Below, in pieces: positions 11,711 to 21,971 of a stretch of DNA of 37,670 nt (position 1 is the stretch's first letter; every line of letters starts with the position of its first letter). The stretch spans positions 125,001-162,670 of the forward strand of contig JAQGDQ010000499.1 of NCBI GenBank assembly GCA_030141605.1, given 5' to 3'. A program made the translations under genes and the position numbers. The notes beneath the pieces were generated by a model that saw only the letters and a list, made by a program, of their open reading frames with translations, ran no database searches and was not told the DNA's origin. This stretch comes from Tubiluchus corallicola (lineage: Eukaryota; Priapulida; Priapulimorpha; Priapulimorphida; Tubiluchidae).

Positions 11711-12300
11711 TTAAAGGAAAACGACGATTTTTCATACACTGTCCCATTTTGTACTACGGTAACAACTATACATTTTTACACCTGTAATAATAACACCAGA
11801 GCGGTTTTCATAACTAAACAATATGCTAAAAAAATTTAAATAACGGCCGGCGAGCCCAACTAGTGATGACGTCACAACTGAACATAATTTTTTTCAACAT
11901 TTCATCAGCGTGTTGCACGCGTTTGTGCAAGCGAAAATTGAAGTATGTTTCTACTTCGATGTGATTTCCAAAACTCGGCAAATTCTAAGTTTAAGCTGTG
12001 CTGTGCTCAAGCATGAGCACTCGAACGTGTGCACTACGTCACAACCGAACAACTCTAAACTGAAAGGAACAGCGCTTGTTTTAGCGCAGCGCGGTCAATC
12101 TAACTAGCGAATGACGAATTGCACGTAACGACGAAAAATTAGCCGCGCCAACGCATAACTAGGTTTTGTAGAGATAATTTTTTGTGTAAATCATTCTTTA
12201 AAAAATAACGTTCTATTTCAATATTCTAAACAGATTGTCTTGAACTATGCTTTAGGACTGGGTCCGATATTCACAGACTGAACTAATTAGTTAAAAAACT
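11711..12300 (+). mobile_element. Third dispersed family (MITE-C), copy 1
   Basis: Begins TTAAAGGAAAACGACGATTT and has ATGACGTCACAACTG, TCAAGCATGAGCACTCGAAC and TAACTAGCGAATGACGAA. The interior is shared in diverged form with 13632-14128 (CGCGCATGAGCTGTTGAACG, TAACTAGCGAATGGCGAA). The right end near TTAGTTAAAAAACTTAAAGT is not certain. Non-coding; the 65-codon frame at 11910 is not conserved in the other copy. Confidence 0.55.
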
Positions 12301-12469
12301 TAAAGTAAGATTTTGTTCATGTGTATATTTTCAGTATTATACTCATTTGTCACTAAACACGTTAGTGGTAAAGAAATATACGCTACGTAATGTTTTTATT
12401 ATGTTACAGTACTACTGTATTGGGTAAAAGTGATACATATCGAAACTCATAATCCTAATGTAAAGGGAC

Positions 12470-13099
12470 TTAAAGCACAAGAAAACACTCCACTCACATA
12501 AGGCTTAAAAACTCGTCTTACGTACTGCTCTTTTGCATACAGGACTTGCGGTGGTAGTAACGTTGTAGAAAACATGTAGATTTAAACTCCCGCGATGACC
12601 ATTAGATGATGCCATTTTGATGACAGGACATTTGAAACAAGTTTACATAACATTCAGAGCATTCGTAGCGCACACGTCACTAACTAAGTAAAATTTTAAA
12701 TTGCTGCATCTTGTCAATAAAATTAAAAATATGTTTTTGGTTAGTGAGTGGTGCACCCTGGAGGTGAGTCATCGACATTTCACCAATTGCTGAAAACATT
12801 TTAAATAATTAGCTTTCATCTCTAGTAACATAAGTCTTTCCAGCAGGCAAGCGAAATGCTAAGTAATATAGATGGGACATAATTTAATATTTCCTTTTCT
12901 TATCCTGATTTACGTTGTGCGTATATGACGTCATGTAATGGCGCTGTCGGAACAGCATTGCGGAAAATTTAAAATGAAAACAAACAAAAAATCCTCTCAA
13001 CACGAGTACGATATACGCATAAAATTGCTGTAAAGTAGTATAACTTTTTAAAGCGATTTTTCTAAAACCTACTTTAGGTACCCCCTTTCTTGTCCTCCA
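12470..13099 (-). mobile_element. MITE-A copy c (nearly complete)
   Basis: Starts TTAAAGCACAAGAAAACACT and ends near GGTACCCCCTTTCTTGTCCT. It contains GTATATGACGTCATGTAATG and the usual interior. It lies just upstream of the ETS-domain exon; the CTCCAG at its right edge resembles a splice acceptor, followed by an in-frame ATG at 13111. Confidence 0.8.
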
Positions 13100-13174
13100 G
13101 GTGATCTATAATGGAAGCCAGGTTGAAAAGTCCTGCTTATCAAAATAACATTGTTCTTAATATTTTTTCTGTAG

Positions 13175-13373
13175 GCAATGCTAGGAAGCTACGCCTGTGG
13201 GAATTCATCAGGGATTGTCTCAATGATCCCAAACACTGCCCCCAGTACATCAGGTGGGAAAATGAAGAAGAGGGCGTGTTTCGTTTCGTCGACTCCAAGT
13301 ACATGGCTAATCTTTGGGGAGCTCACAAACACAATCCAGACATGAATTATGAAAAGTTGAGTCGAGCAATGAG
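13175..13373 (+). CDS. ETS factor exon encoding ETS domain, first part
   Basis: Acceptor TTTTTTCTGTAG ends at 13174 and donor GTAAGT starts at 13374. It carries the ETS domain from LRLWEFIRDCLNDP through YIRWENEEEGVFRF, YMANLWGAHKHNPDMNYEKL and SRAMR. The two recognition-helix arginines known to contact GGA are R305 here and R308, which is split across the next junction. Conserved Trp residues of the winged helix-turn-helix are present. An ATG at 13111 is in frame with this exon if the intron end is retained (see findings). Confidence 0.95.
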
Positions 13374-13434
13374 GTAAGTTTGGTTAAAGGAAAAGACAAG
13401 TGAATTTTAAAGTTTACCCCCCAAACATGTTGCA

Positions 13435-14297
13435 TAAAACTCATAACATAAGAAATGTTTATGCTTACCTGCTTGAAAGATTTGCTAGAACAGAAAATTT
13501 TTAAAAATTTAAAATGTTCGCGCCAACTGGTAAAACGTCACTGACTCACCTTCCCAGTGTGCACCACTGACGCACCAAAAAACGTATTTTTAATCATCTT
13601 GGCAAGATACAGTAGTTTGTACTTTTGCTTAAAGGAAGACAGGATAATGTTTCATATACGACACCATTTTCATATCCGATAAAAAGTACAGTGTTACTGT
13701 AAGATATTCAGTGTGTTGTACTAAAACTAGGCAAGTTTTAAGATAAAAATTCAAATTTGCCGCTGTACTCGCGCATGAGCTGTTGAACGTGCGTAGTTCG
13801 TCACAAACGAACAGATCTGAACTGAGAGGTACAGTACCTGTTTTTTGTGCAATGCGTTTCCGAAATGCAGGCGCTAGTGCCCGTCTAACTAGCGAATGGC
13901 GAAATGCATGTAACAGCGAAGAACTAGTGGCGTGAACGCGAAATTATATTTGTGTGGTAATAATTCTTTCACGTAAGTCGTTTTTGAAAAAATAGTATGT
14001 TTCCTTTCAATATTTTAAACAGTAGATTGCTTTGACCTACAGTTTACAATTTGAAATTTACAGCTGTGCTCGCGCATTATCTATCGAAGGTGCGTAGTTC
14101 TGATCTGAATGAGGAGGTACAGCACCTGTTCTGATTATTTTTTCAAACTTTACGTAATGTTATTTAAGCTCTGTTTCATACAGCGTTACTGTTGACACAA
14201 GCTCTGTACGCAATGACGCATCACGTAAGTGATATAAAATTCCAAGACGAACCTTTTCAACTTTATTTATCAAGAGTTTTTTCTTGTGCTTAAAGTA
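13435..14297 (+). mobile_element. MITE-A copy d, split by another repeat
   Basis: The first part (13435-13630) matches the middle of MITE-A (AACTGGTAAAACGTCACTGA) and the second (about 14128-14297) matches its right end (ATTATTTTTTCAAACTTTAC, then TTTTTTCTTGTGCTTAAAG). Between them is a copy of a different dispersed family, so the element was interrupted after it inserted. Confidence 0.65.
13632..14128 (+). mobile_element. MITE-C copy 2, inserted in MITE-A
   Basis: Begins TTAAAGGAAGACAGGATAAT and shares blocks with 11711-12300 (GTACTCGCGCATGAGC, CGTCACAAACGAACAG, CTAACTAGCGAATGGCG). A segment near 14060-14130 (CTCGCGCATTATCTATCG) repeats part of it again. It separates the two halves of MITE-A copy d. 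Confidence 0.55.
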
Positions 14298-14420
14298 CGT
14301 AATAAGAAACCAGCAGAACAAGAACAAATGTAGTGATTAGCTCCTCAACTACATACACGTACTACATGGGAACCTCTTTATTTCTGACAAATCTAAAATC
14401 TGCTATCTGTTTACACACCG

Positions 14421-14491
14421 GGTGGTACAGCTCAATGGTAGCATCATTGTTTCGCACGCGGGAGGTCGCGAGTTCAACTCCCGACCGTTAA
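14421..14491 (+). mobile_element. tRNA-Ala-like sequence (SINE head or tRNA pseudogene)
   Basis: GTACAGCTCAATGGTAGCAT resembles the D arm of tRNA-Ala/Gly types, TTGTTTCGCACG the anticodon arm (CGC), and GTCGCGAGTTCAACTCCCGA the T arm. The acceptor stem pairs poorly, so it is taken as a tRNA-derived repeat or pseudogene. It lies in the last intron of the ETS gene. Confidence 0.45.
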
Positions 14492-14504
14492 AAATGACAC
14501 CGTT

Positions 14505-14670
14505 GATTCTTCGACCAAGCACGCTTAATCAGAGCATTCGTAGTCCACATTGCTTTAATAAAGCAAAAGTTTCAACTACTTTATCTTGTCAATAGGATTA
14601 AAAATACGTGTCTTGGTGAATCAGCGCGCTGCACTCTGGGAAGGGAAGTGACATTTTATCGAAGTAACAT
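14505..14670 (-). mobile_element. MITE-A fragment e
   Basis: A short reversed fragment: CAGAGCATTCGTAGTCCACA, TTGTCAATAGGATTAAAAAT and GAATCAGCGCGCTGC match the middle of MITE-A. No terminal repeats remain. Confidence 0.6.
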
Positions 14671-14829
14671 GCGGGTAATAAAAATGAGACCACTTTGGAA
14701 ATAAGTATTGAGTTACTTAAGGTGTTATTTCTGGACAATGTCGTAAACGAAATGATTATTATTACAGAGGCAGAGGCGGTATATTAACGTTTGTCTGCAT
14801 GAACTAGTACCACAAATTTGTTGAGACTA

Positions 14830-15420
14830 AACACACAATTGCTGAATTAGTCTTCTCTTCAGCACACAATTGTTGAACTTGTCCTCGCATTCAGCGCACA
14901 ATTGTTGAACTAGACCTCGCATTCAGCGCACAATTGTTGAACTAGTCCTCGCATTCAGCGCACAATTGTTGAACTAGTCCTAGCTTCAGCGCACAATTGT
15001 TGAACTAGTGTTCGCTTCAGCGCACAATTGTTGAACTAGTCCTAGCTTCAGCGCACAATTGTTGAACTAGTCCTAACTTCAGCACACAATTGTTGAACTA
15101 GTCCTCGCATTCAGCACAAAATTGTTGAACTAGTCCTAGCTTAAGCACACAATTGTTGAACTAATCCTCGCATTCAGCACACAATTGTTGAACTAGTCCT
15201 AACTTCAGCGCACAATTGTTGAACTAGTCCTCGCATTCAGCACACAATTGTTGAACTAGTCCTAGCTTCAGCACACAATTGTTGAAATTGTCCTAGCTTC
15301 AGCGCACAATTGTTGAACTAGTCCTCGCATTCAGCGCACAATTGTTGAACTAGTCCTCGCATTCAGCGCACAATTGTTGAACTAGTCCTCGCATTCAGCA
15401 CACAATTGTTGAGACTAAAT
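14830..15420. repeat. 31/32-bp minisatellite upstream of the last ETS exon
   Basis: About 18 units of GCACACAATTGTTGAACTAG-TCCTCGCATTCA. Each unit has the palindromes ACAATTGT and ACTAGT. The array ends about 45 bp before the acceptor at 15461. Confidence 0.9.
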
Positions 15421-15461
15421 TAGTCCTCGCTTCTATGTCAACGAAACGTTGTATTTTTCAG

Positions 15462-15615
15462 AACTTATTATGACAAAAAGATACTGAAGACAGTTGAAAA
15501 GAACGGACGATATCCAAAAAAACTGGTTTACCAATTTGGACCACGGGCGTATGGCTGGAAGACAAGACAAAAGAGAGAAAGAGACTGCCTATTAATCAAA
15601 GGGGAGTCAGTTTAA
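15462..15615 (+). CDS. ETS factor last coding exon (ETS domain end and C-terminus)
   Basis: Acceptor GTATTTTTCAG ends at 15461. The exon completes the ETS domain (TYYDKKILKTVEKNGRYPKK, then LVYQFGPRAYGW) and ends with a basic tail (KTRQKRERDCLLIKGESV) before TAA. YYDKKIL and LVYQFG are diagnostic of the end of helix 3 and the last strand. The insertion ENGRYP before KKLVYQF is slightly longer than in vertebrate ESE proteins. The short C-terminal tail after the DNA-binding domain is usual for the group. A 32-bp minisatellite ends about 45 bp before the acceptor. Confidence 0.94.
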
Positions 15616-16854
15616 GAACTGGACATTGGTCAATCGGTTTGGCCGGTTTATGTAGATGTTAAACATCTGAGTACGTTATCTTATACGTATCTCATATTGC
15701 AATGTAGTGTGCCGAGTTGTGTTATCATACATTGTAACATTTTAATAATTAGTATAATAATAATTTAGTTGATAAAGTCTCCCACTGAAAAGTACGTTTA
15801 CTGCTCATAGTTAACACTAGTCTGTGAATTAGTCAATATTAGAATTAGTCAATACATCTCCTTTGGCGATTGAAATACTGAGTGTAAATGATTCTTACGA
15901 TTATTTCTTGAATATCTATGTCAGCTATGTCAATCTTATATAATAGTCTGAAAACTATCTTAGCCTTAGTGACAATGTTGGTATGCCTTCTAGGCAATGT
16001 AATGCATATTTAATCGGACATAAATGACGGATGGACCTTTTTTTATCATATTCTGATTGCGAATAGCAGAAATTTCTAATCCAAGTGCAGAAAGAACAAC
16101 ATTTCTTATCAAGCGTTACTAAATTTCTTTAACAGTTCAAGGTCGCGAAGACTTTAGCGAAAAATCTTCAAAAATCTTTGAGGAATTTTTCAAATTATTT
16201 GAACATTTGAATTTTCTAGGAGCTCATGAACGCCAATAAAGCAACTTTCCTATTGGTTTTTCAGAAGCTCTTCAAAAATTCAACTAGTCAAATTATATGA
16301 AAAATTGTCTAAATGATTTTTGAAGATTTTTGTTTGACAAACAGAATTTCTCTAAAATCTTGCCAACTTGGTGCCATTTCTTTAGATTCCCATATTGTAA
16401 TACAGCATCGTAATCTTGATAATTAAATTTGTTAAAAATGGCATTTATAGGAAGCTAAAGAAGCAGAGTAAGAGAGAAGAACTTTGCTTTCGAATGTGAT
16501 AATAAAGACGTCTATACAATAGCCGTGCTGAAGTGTAAGAGGTCGTCCATGTCTGTGGGTGGTGTGATGAAGCCATATGTTCAATGGACCATCACATCTA
16601 CATGCACTTACGATATGGAGGCTTCTTACCAAGAAGGAAATTCTTTCAAAGAATTGATAATTCGTATTCCATTTTGTGGAAAGCTGTGTAAAATATATTA
16701 TTGCATTTTCCTTGCATTTATCGTTGTACTGTGCTGTAGTGGTTTCATTGGTTGAATTGTTCAGCTGAAATTGAAATAGTTGGAGGTTATTCTGCTGCGC
16801 GGAATGCCTTGTATAGACTTTTGAACTGAATGAGTGACTAATAAAATAAATAAC
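15616..16854 (+). other. Probable 3' UTR and downstream flank of the ETS gene
   Basis: AT-rich sequence after the TAA stop. AATAAA hexamers occur at about 16235, 16501 and 16840; the last is followed by further AATAAA-like sequence, so it is the most tempting cleavage signal, but any may be used. A short open frame (16549-16755) lies inside this region and is listed separately. No repeat family was recognised here. Confidence 0.4.
16549..16755 (+). CDS. Candidate small ORF with C-terminal hydrophobic segment (doubtful)
   Basis: An ATG-started frame of 68 codons, open in frame back to about 16456, where an AG (GAAGCAG) could act as an acceptor. The product would have several Cys residues and a hydrophobic C-terminal stretch (YYCIFLAFIVVLCCSGFIG) that could span a membrane. 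It ends about 85 bp before an AATAAA cluster. No homology is recognised. A frame of this length is expected by chance in AT-rich DNA of this size, and it may simply lie in the ETS 3' UTR. Confidence 0.18.
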   Translation: MSVGGVMKPYVQWTITSTCTYDMEASYQEGNSFKELIIRIPFCGKLCKIYYCIFLAFIVVLCCSGFIG

Positions 16855-16959
16855 GTACCAGCGTTACCAAACATGTTTAACTGTATTAGATTCTACAAAG
16901 CAAGACAAAATTGTGAAAACAAACACCCGTCTTTTCTCAGCTTTTCTCTGTAAAAGTTG

Positions 16960-17880
16960 GACGATGTACTGCATTTGTCCTAGAACTGTAATGCATTTAT
17001 CCTAGAACTGTAAAGTTGGACGATGTAATGCATTTATCCTAAACTGTAAAGTTGGACGATGTTTGTGGTGGGGTTGTTTGTTAGATGTAAGTGGGGATGT
17101 TGCTTTGTCCTAGACTGTAAAAGTGGGGATGTAATGCATTTGTCCTAGAACTGTAGAAGTAGGACGATGTAATGCATTTGTCCTACAACTGTAAAAGGTG
17201 GACGACGTAATGCATTTGTCCTAGAACTGTAAAAGTGGGACGATGTAATGCATTTGTCCTAGAACTGTAAAAGTGGGACGATGTAATGCATTTGTCCTAG
17301 AACTGTAGAAGTAGGACGATGTAATGCATTTGTCCTACAACTGTAAAAGGTGGACGACGTAATGCATTTGTCCTAGAACTGTAAAAGTTGGACGATGTTC
17401 TGCATTTGTCCCAGAACTGTAAAAGTTGGACGATGTAATGCATTTGTCCTAGAACTGTAAAAGTTGGACGATGTAATGCATTTGTCCTAGAACTGTAAAA
17501 GTTGGACGATGTAATGCATTTGTCATAGAACTGTAAAAGTTAGGCGATGTAATGCATTTGTCCTAGAACTGTAAAGTAGGACGATGTAGTGCATTTGTCC
17601 TAGAACTGTAAAAGTTATACGATGTAATGCATTTGTCCTAGAACTGTAAAAGTTGGACGATGTACTGCATTTGTCCTAGAACATTAAAGTAGGACGATGT
17701 AGTGCATTTGTCCTAGAACTGTAAAAGTTGGACGATGTAATGCATTTGTCCTAGAACATTAAAGTAGGACGATGTAGTGCATTTGTCCTAGAACTGTAAA
17801 AGTTGGAGGATGTAATGTATTTGTCCTAGAACTGTAAAAGTAGGACGATGTAATGCAATTGTCCTAGAACTGTAAAAGTC
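16960..17880. repeat. 38-bp minisatellite downstream of the ETS gene
   Basis: About 24 units of GTAAAAGTTGGACGATGTAA-TGCATTTGTCCTAGAACT with 37-39 bp variants. It is intergenic. Confidence 0.9.
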
Positions 17881-17881
17881 C

Positions 17882-18440
17882 GGGGGGAAACCCGGAGTGC
17901 CGTTGCTAGAGACGTGTACACCGCATCTTAACCTAAAATAAACAAAGATCCAATAGCGGGTACAATTTTGATTAATATTAATGTTTACAAAGCTGTCAGG
18001 TAGAGTCATAAATTATTACTAGTGAATCCCAACAACCTGAGATGGTAACAGAAAAGACCCAGCAAACCAGGTACATTGAAAAATACCTGGGGAAAAAATT
18101 CCGGGATGCTGCTGAAAGGGACATGAGATGCTTATTTTTCTTCTCAATAGGTGTCGCACCTACATTGAACACCATTATTCAGCCATGTTTACCAGTTTAA
18201 AGTTTAAACTGATGACGTCGTGTAATAAAATAACTATTATTCTAGAATTATTTCATTACTATTACGTTATTTCCTGAAGATGACTGCTAATTTGCAGTGG
18301 AAGCGTTAATTTTCTTAATAAAAATACAATAAAATTGATTATATAGTAGGTTGTTTATGAAACTGATGATGCTCTTATTACAAAGAATTGCAAAGCCTAA
18401 CTTTGTGTATATTTAGGAAAATTTTGAGTCATTAAAGTGT
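17882..18440. other. Intergenic sequence, mostly unassigned
   Basis: Starts with CCGGGGGGAAACCCGGAGTG, contains a decayed hammerhead-like motif at 18274, and is otherwise AT-rich without frames or repeats that I recognise. Confidence 0.4.
18274..18305 (+). ncRNA. Decayed hammerhead-like motif 4
   Basis: CTGAAGATGACTGC, loop, GCAGTGGAAGCG: CUGANGA followed by an ACTGC/GCAGT stem and GGAAG in place of CGAAA. The core A14/A15 pattern is broken. It is listed because it matches the layout of the motif at 26884. Confidence 0.22.
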
Positions 18441-19480
18441 TTTTAAAGGAATGAAAAAGCAATTTTATATCGTACCTTAAAAACATTACACACAAACTAT
18501 TACTATATTAATTAGCATTATTTGCTTGAGAGACTACGTCTGATCACCGAAGTTAAGCAGCGTAGAGCCTGGTTAGTACTTGGATGGGTGACCGCCTAAG
18601 AGTACCAGGTGCTGTAGGCTTGCGGGATGCCCACACTGTCTCTCGACACTAAGCGGAGGAGCTGCACAAGCAGCCAACGGCTAGAGGGCGGAGGAGGTCA
18701 AGTGACCCAACGGCCATGTGTAGAGGAGTAAACCTTCCAAATCAGGAGTGGCGGAATCCCGAAGGCGGATCAGTGCAGCATGCTCACTGACTCCGGCAGC
18801 TCCTGCAGCCAAACTGGTGCCAAACGTATCGCTCCGCTTTCCTTTGGACTACACCAGGGAGGAAGAGAGGGGGTTCCTGTTGTCTGGGCAACTCAGGATC
18901 TCCATACACCATGCCCAGGAGTGCGCCCTGGAGAGGCCATTCTAGTGGTTCAAGGATCGGATTGCTCAGCCACAGTCGACACTGCAGCTCCATCAATGTG
19001 ATCAATAACTGACTCTCTTGGCGCACACTCCATTGTTTTCCGAGACAGAAGGATGCCAACAATTGTTTGAGAGACTTATGTAACTAGGAAAAAGTTCTTA
19101 ATTACTGAAAATGTTCCGGACAACTGATAAAATGTCACTGACTCACCTTCCCAATGTGCGCCACTGTTTCACCAAAAAACGCATTTTTAAACTTATTGGC
19201 AAGATATAGTAATTAATGCTTTTTTATTAGTGAAGTGAGCACTACGAATGCTCTGATCACTTTTTCAAACTTACTTAATATTATACAAACTTGTTTCAAG
19301 CGAATTACCGTCAAAATGGCTGTGTTTAACGGTAATTGCGGGAGTTTAAGCTTTCAAGGTTTGTACAGCGTTACTGCTAACGGAAGCTCTGCATGCAATA
19401 AGGCAGTATGTAAGTGATATGGAATTTCAAGACCAATTTTTTAAACTTTATATATAAAGTGTTGTCTTGTACTTTAAATA
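18440..19480 (+). mobile_element. MITE-A copy f, host of the 5S-headed SINE
   Basis: The part to the right of the SINE (19076-19480) matches MITE-A (TATGTAACTAGGAAAAAG, AACTGATAAAATGTCACTGA, TGCGGGAGTTTAAG). The stretch left of the SINE ends TTTGCTTGAGAGACT, matching the expected preceding MITE segment (CCTGCTTGAAAGACT type). The SINE at 18538-19062 thus lies inside this copy. Confidence 0.65.
18538..19062 (+). mobile_element. 5S-rRNA-headed SINE, copy 2 (5' truncated, with target duplication)
   Basis: Begins inside 5S at GTCTGATCACCGAAG, so about 35 bp of the head are missing, then follows the same body as the copy at 1917. It ends GGATGCCAACAA. The flanks TTGCTTGAGAGACT (18523-18536) and TTGTTTGAGAGACT (19063-19076) look like a 14-bp target site duplication with one mismatch. 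The site is inside an older MITE-A copy. 5' truncation plus a target duplication fits LINE-type retrotransposition. Confidence 0.82.
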
Positions 19481-20213
19481 GCGAACTTACTAGCTTGTAA
19501 AAATTTCTTCATGAATTAGCATCAAAACGTGTGGAAGAACATTGTGTTTGGTCTATCCACTGACTAGTTTAACAGCTAAGCTATAAGGAATGCTCACATG
19601 GCTAAGCTGGCACAGACATTAGCTAGGAAGAAACTACCCAAATGCATCCTGGATTCAATCACTCTAAACTCATCTCAACATCTCTATTTATTCTCTTATT
19701 GGTCGAAAATTTTGTTAATTTATTTTACTTTATTTCTTGTCCTTATACACTTGAAGTCTCTGCAAAGCGTGTGCAAATTTTCCGTGTGAGATTTCGACTA
19801 TTTTTACGGCATCGAATTGAAAACTTGTCTATTTCTGGTAGGGAAGTTTCGAGATCCGATTGACGTCAGAGGCGTATTAGCCAATAGGCTAACTAGGCCA
19901 TAGACTAGGGCGCCGAATTTTAAGGGTATACTTTCATGTTCATGTAAAATGCGCATTTTGTAACACACCACAGGCAGCTGAGCGGAGTTTCATATATTTG
20001 CCACATAACGAACAGGTGCAAGGTACTACACAACAAGGAGTTGAGCAGTCAGGTTGAATATAAGCGCTATGCAAATACATGTAATTAATAATGACCATGT
20101 AGAAACTAGGTTAATATTATTACTAACACACCACAAGTAATTGTTTAATCTACACGTTACATAAACAACCATAAATTCACAATATAGAGGTGGGCGGGAC
20201 AGAACTATCAGTA
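19481..20213. other. Intergenic sequence, unassigned
   Basis: Short frames at 19598-19863 overlap each other and show no family features. CAGAGGCGTATTAGCCAAT at 19867 resembles an hAT terminus, but no partner end was seen. Confidence 0.35.
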
Positions 20214-20870
20214 TTAAAGGACAATAAAAAGGGTGTACTTGAAGTAGGTTTCAGAAAATTCGCTTTAAAAAGTTATACTACTTTATAGCAATTTTATGCA
20301 TGTATCGTACTCGTGTTGAAAGGAATTTTTGTGTTTTCATTTTAAATTTCCCACAATACTGTTCCGATGGCGCCGTTACATGACGTGACTGCGCAAACAT
20401 AAATCAGGGAAAGAAAAGGGAATGTTAAATTATATCCAAAAAATCCAAATCTATATTACTTAACATATCGCATAACTGCTGGAAAGACTTATCTAACTAA
20501 GACTAATTATTTAAAATGGTTTTACCAATTGGTAAAGTGTCGCTGACTCACCCTCCAGGGTGTGCCACTCACTAACCAAAAACGTATTTATAATCTTATT
20601 GACAAGATGCAGTAATTTAAAATTTTATTTAGTTAGTCACGTGTGCGCAACAAATGCTCTGATTATTTTTTCAAATTTCACGCAATGTTATCTAAACTTA
20701 ATTCAAACGACCTACCATTAAAATCGGTCATGGCGGGAGTTTAAATTTACGAGTTTTATACAGCGTTACTGCCGACGCAAATCCTACACGGCAAAAGGCA
20801 GTAAGTAAATGGTATAAAATTTCAAGACGAATTTTTAAAGCTTTATGTAAGTGGAGGGTTTTTTGTGCTT
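20214..20870 (+). mobile_element. MITE-A copy g (full length, diverged)
   Basis: Starts TTAAAGGACAATAAAAAGGG and ends GTGGAGGGTTTTTTGTGCTT. It contains GAAGTAGGTTTCAGAAAATT and the GGCGGGAGTTTAAATTTACG block. The CRE-like core is changed to TGACGTGA. It lies between the two genes, below the smoothelin-like 3' UTR. Confidence 0.75.
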
Positions 20871-21832
20871 CCTGGCACGTTCTGATGGCGTTAGCCTGTG
20901 CCTTTTCAAAACAGCAAAAACAGACAAAAGTGAGTTTGATTTCAAAATGTTCTGAATGGTTTTTATTATTCTGAAAGTTTATAGAACAAATATTCAAGTT
21001 CATCTATAATACAATTTACAAGTAAAATTGTGTTGATCAATATAAAACAAGTACGTTTAACACTTCTCTTAAACATGTGTTTGAAATAAGTGCATATATT
21101 CTACCAACAGGTGTAACAAATTAAAAAATCGTTTGATTTCAATTTGAAATATAGGCCCTAAACTATCAAAAACTACTATCTAATAAATTAGCATTTGCAT
21201 TCTGTTAGCTATTGCTTAAATACTGCATAACCAGCCTATTAATATATTTTATATCTTATATTACATAAAATATATTTAAAAATGTTATTACAACCTGCTA
21301 ATAATCTGCAGTTAGTAATGAATAGTAATGGCCCAGCATCAGCGCCATCTGGCACACAAAATAATAAAGATTTTCCTAACAACTTGACAGCAGTGGAATA
21401 GCTAATTCAAACAGTTTCCACTTAGGACTATAACTTGTACTAGTAATATTAACTGCTGGGTGCGAATATATAATATATTAATAACAAAAACAGAAAAATG
21501 AGAACTATTAAAAGAAATATTGTTTGATTATATTAATATTATTATCATCATATTGGATAAAATTTCGGTTTAAGTTACGCAAAACTTTTCTAAAATGTAA
21601 AACTGTTGGTTAGCGTCAAATGCCCAGCATCAGCGCCATCTGGCACACAAAATAATAAACATTTTCCTAACAACTTGACAGCAGTGGAATTTAACACCAT
21701 CCAGGCGTCTAAAGACGAAAAAACAAAATTTCGACTATTGTTCATAACACGTGACTAGTGAACAATGGACAATCTATCTCCCAGTATAAAAGCTGGGAAG
21801 AAAACCTTCCTTGAGTGGAAAGGAGGTGCAGT
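20871..21832 (-). other. Downstream flank / probable 3' UTR of the smoothelin-like gene
   Basis: AT-rich sequence below the stop. It contains a directly repeated segment of about 69 bp (listed separately) and TTTATT (AATAAA on the minus strand) near 20962. MITE-A copy begins just below 20870. No open frame of note was seen on either strand. Confidence 0.3.
21331..21690. repeat. Direct duplication of ~69 bp
   Basis: The segments 21331-21399 and 21622-21690 are almost identical (GCCCAGCATCAGCGCCATCT at the start, GACAGCAGTGGAAT at the end), separated by 222 bp. They lie in the presumed 3' UTR of the smoothelin-like gene. No terminal inverted repeats were noticed, so a local duplication or a short dispersed repeat are both possible. 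Confidence 0.8.
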
Positions 21833-21971
21833 TTAAGCAGGAAGAGGTTCGCGATCTTTTAGTCCTCTATACAGACTCTGTACGTAAGTGAAGACACATT
21901 TCCAATCTGGTCTATTCCCCATCATCAGCATGTCTTCCACGTCAAGCAAGGGCATGATACCAGCTAATTCA
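21833..21971 (-). CDS. Smoothelin-like last coding exon (end of CH domain)
   Basis: Minus-strand acceptor TGTTTTTCAG precedes 21971. The exon finishes the CH domain with ELAGIMPLLDVEDMLMMGN, RPDWKCVFTYVQSLYRGLKD and a short tail EPLPA before TAA (stop at 21833-21835). DVEDM-x-x-MG-x-RPD-x-KCVFTYVQSLY is the usual ending of smoothelin CH domains, with almost no sequence after it, so the protein end looks complete. The plus-strand reading over this place is only antisense. Confidence 0.95.

Larger units (their letters stand above)
182..15615 (+). other. ESE/ELF3-like ETS transcription factor gene (5' partial)
   Basis: Gene span of six exons: 182-308, 3421-3672, 7246-7380, 11396-11605, 13175-13373 and 15462-15615. 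Every junction has AG/GT borders and the phases agree (1,1,1,1,2), so the join is 1077 nt, open throughout, ending in TAA. Numbering from the first visible codon, a Pointed (SAM_PNT) domain lies at about residues 50-118, an acidic/Ser-rich linker at 127-241 and the ETS DNA-binding domain at about 247-340. Family knowledge: PNT plus C-terminal ETS proteins of the ESE group (ELF3, ELF5, EHF) are nuclear regulators binding GGAA/T sites, often in epithelia. The ELF3-like choice rests on the ending of the PNT domain (LGPENGRVLHGEV) and on LWEFIRD and NYEKLSRAMR in the ETS domain. SPDEF or another PNT-ETS group is a weaker alternative. The upstream exon, if coding, is outside the window. Confidence 0.88.

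Noticed and set aside
14830-15420. CRISPR-like appearance of regular ~32-bp repeats
   Set aside because: Units are joined head to tail with no unique spacers, in a eukaryotic intron; the same holds for the other arrays.
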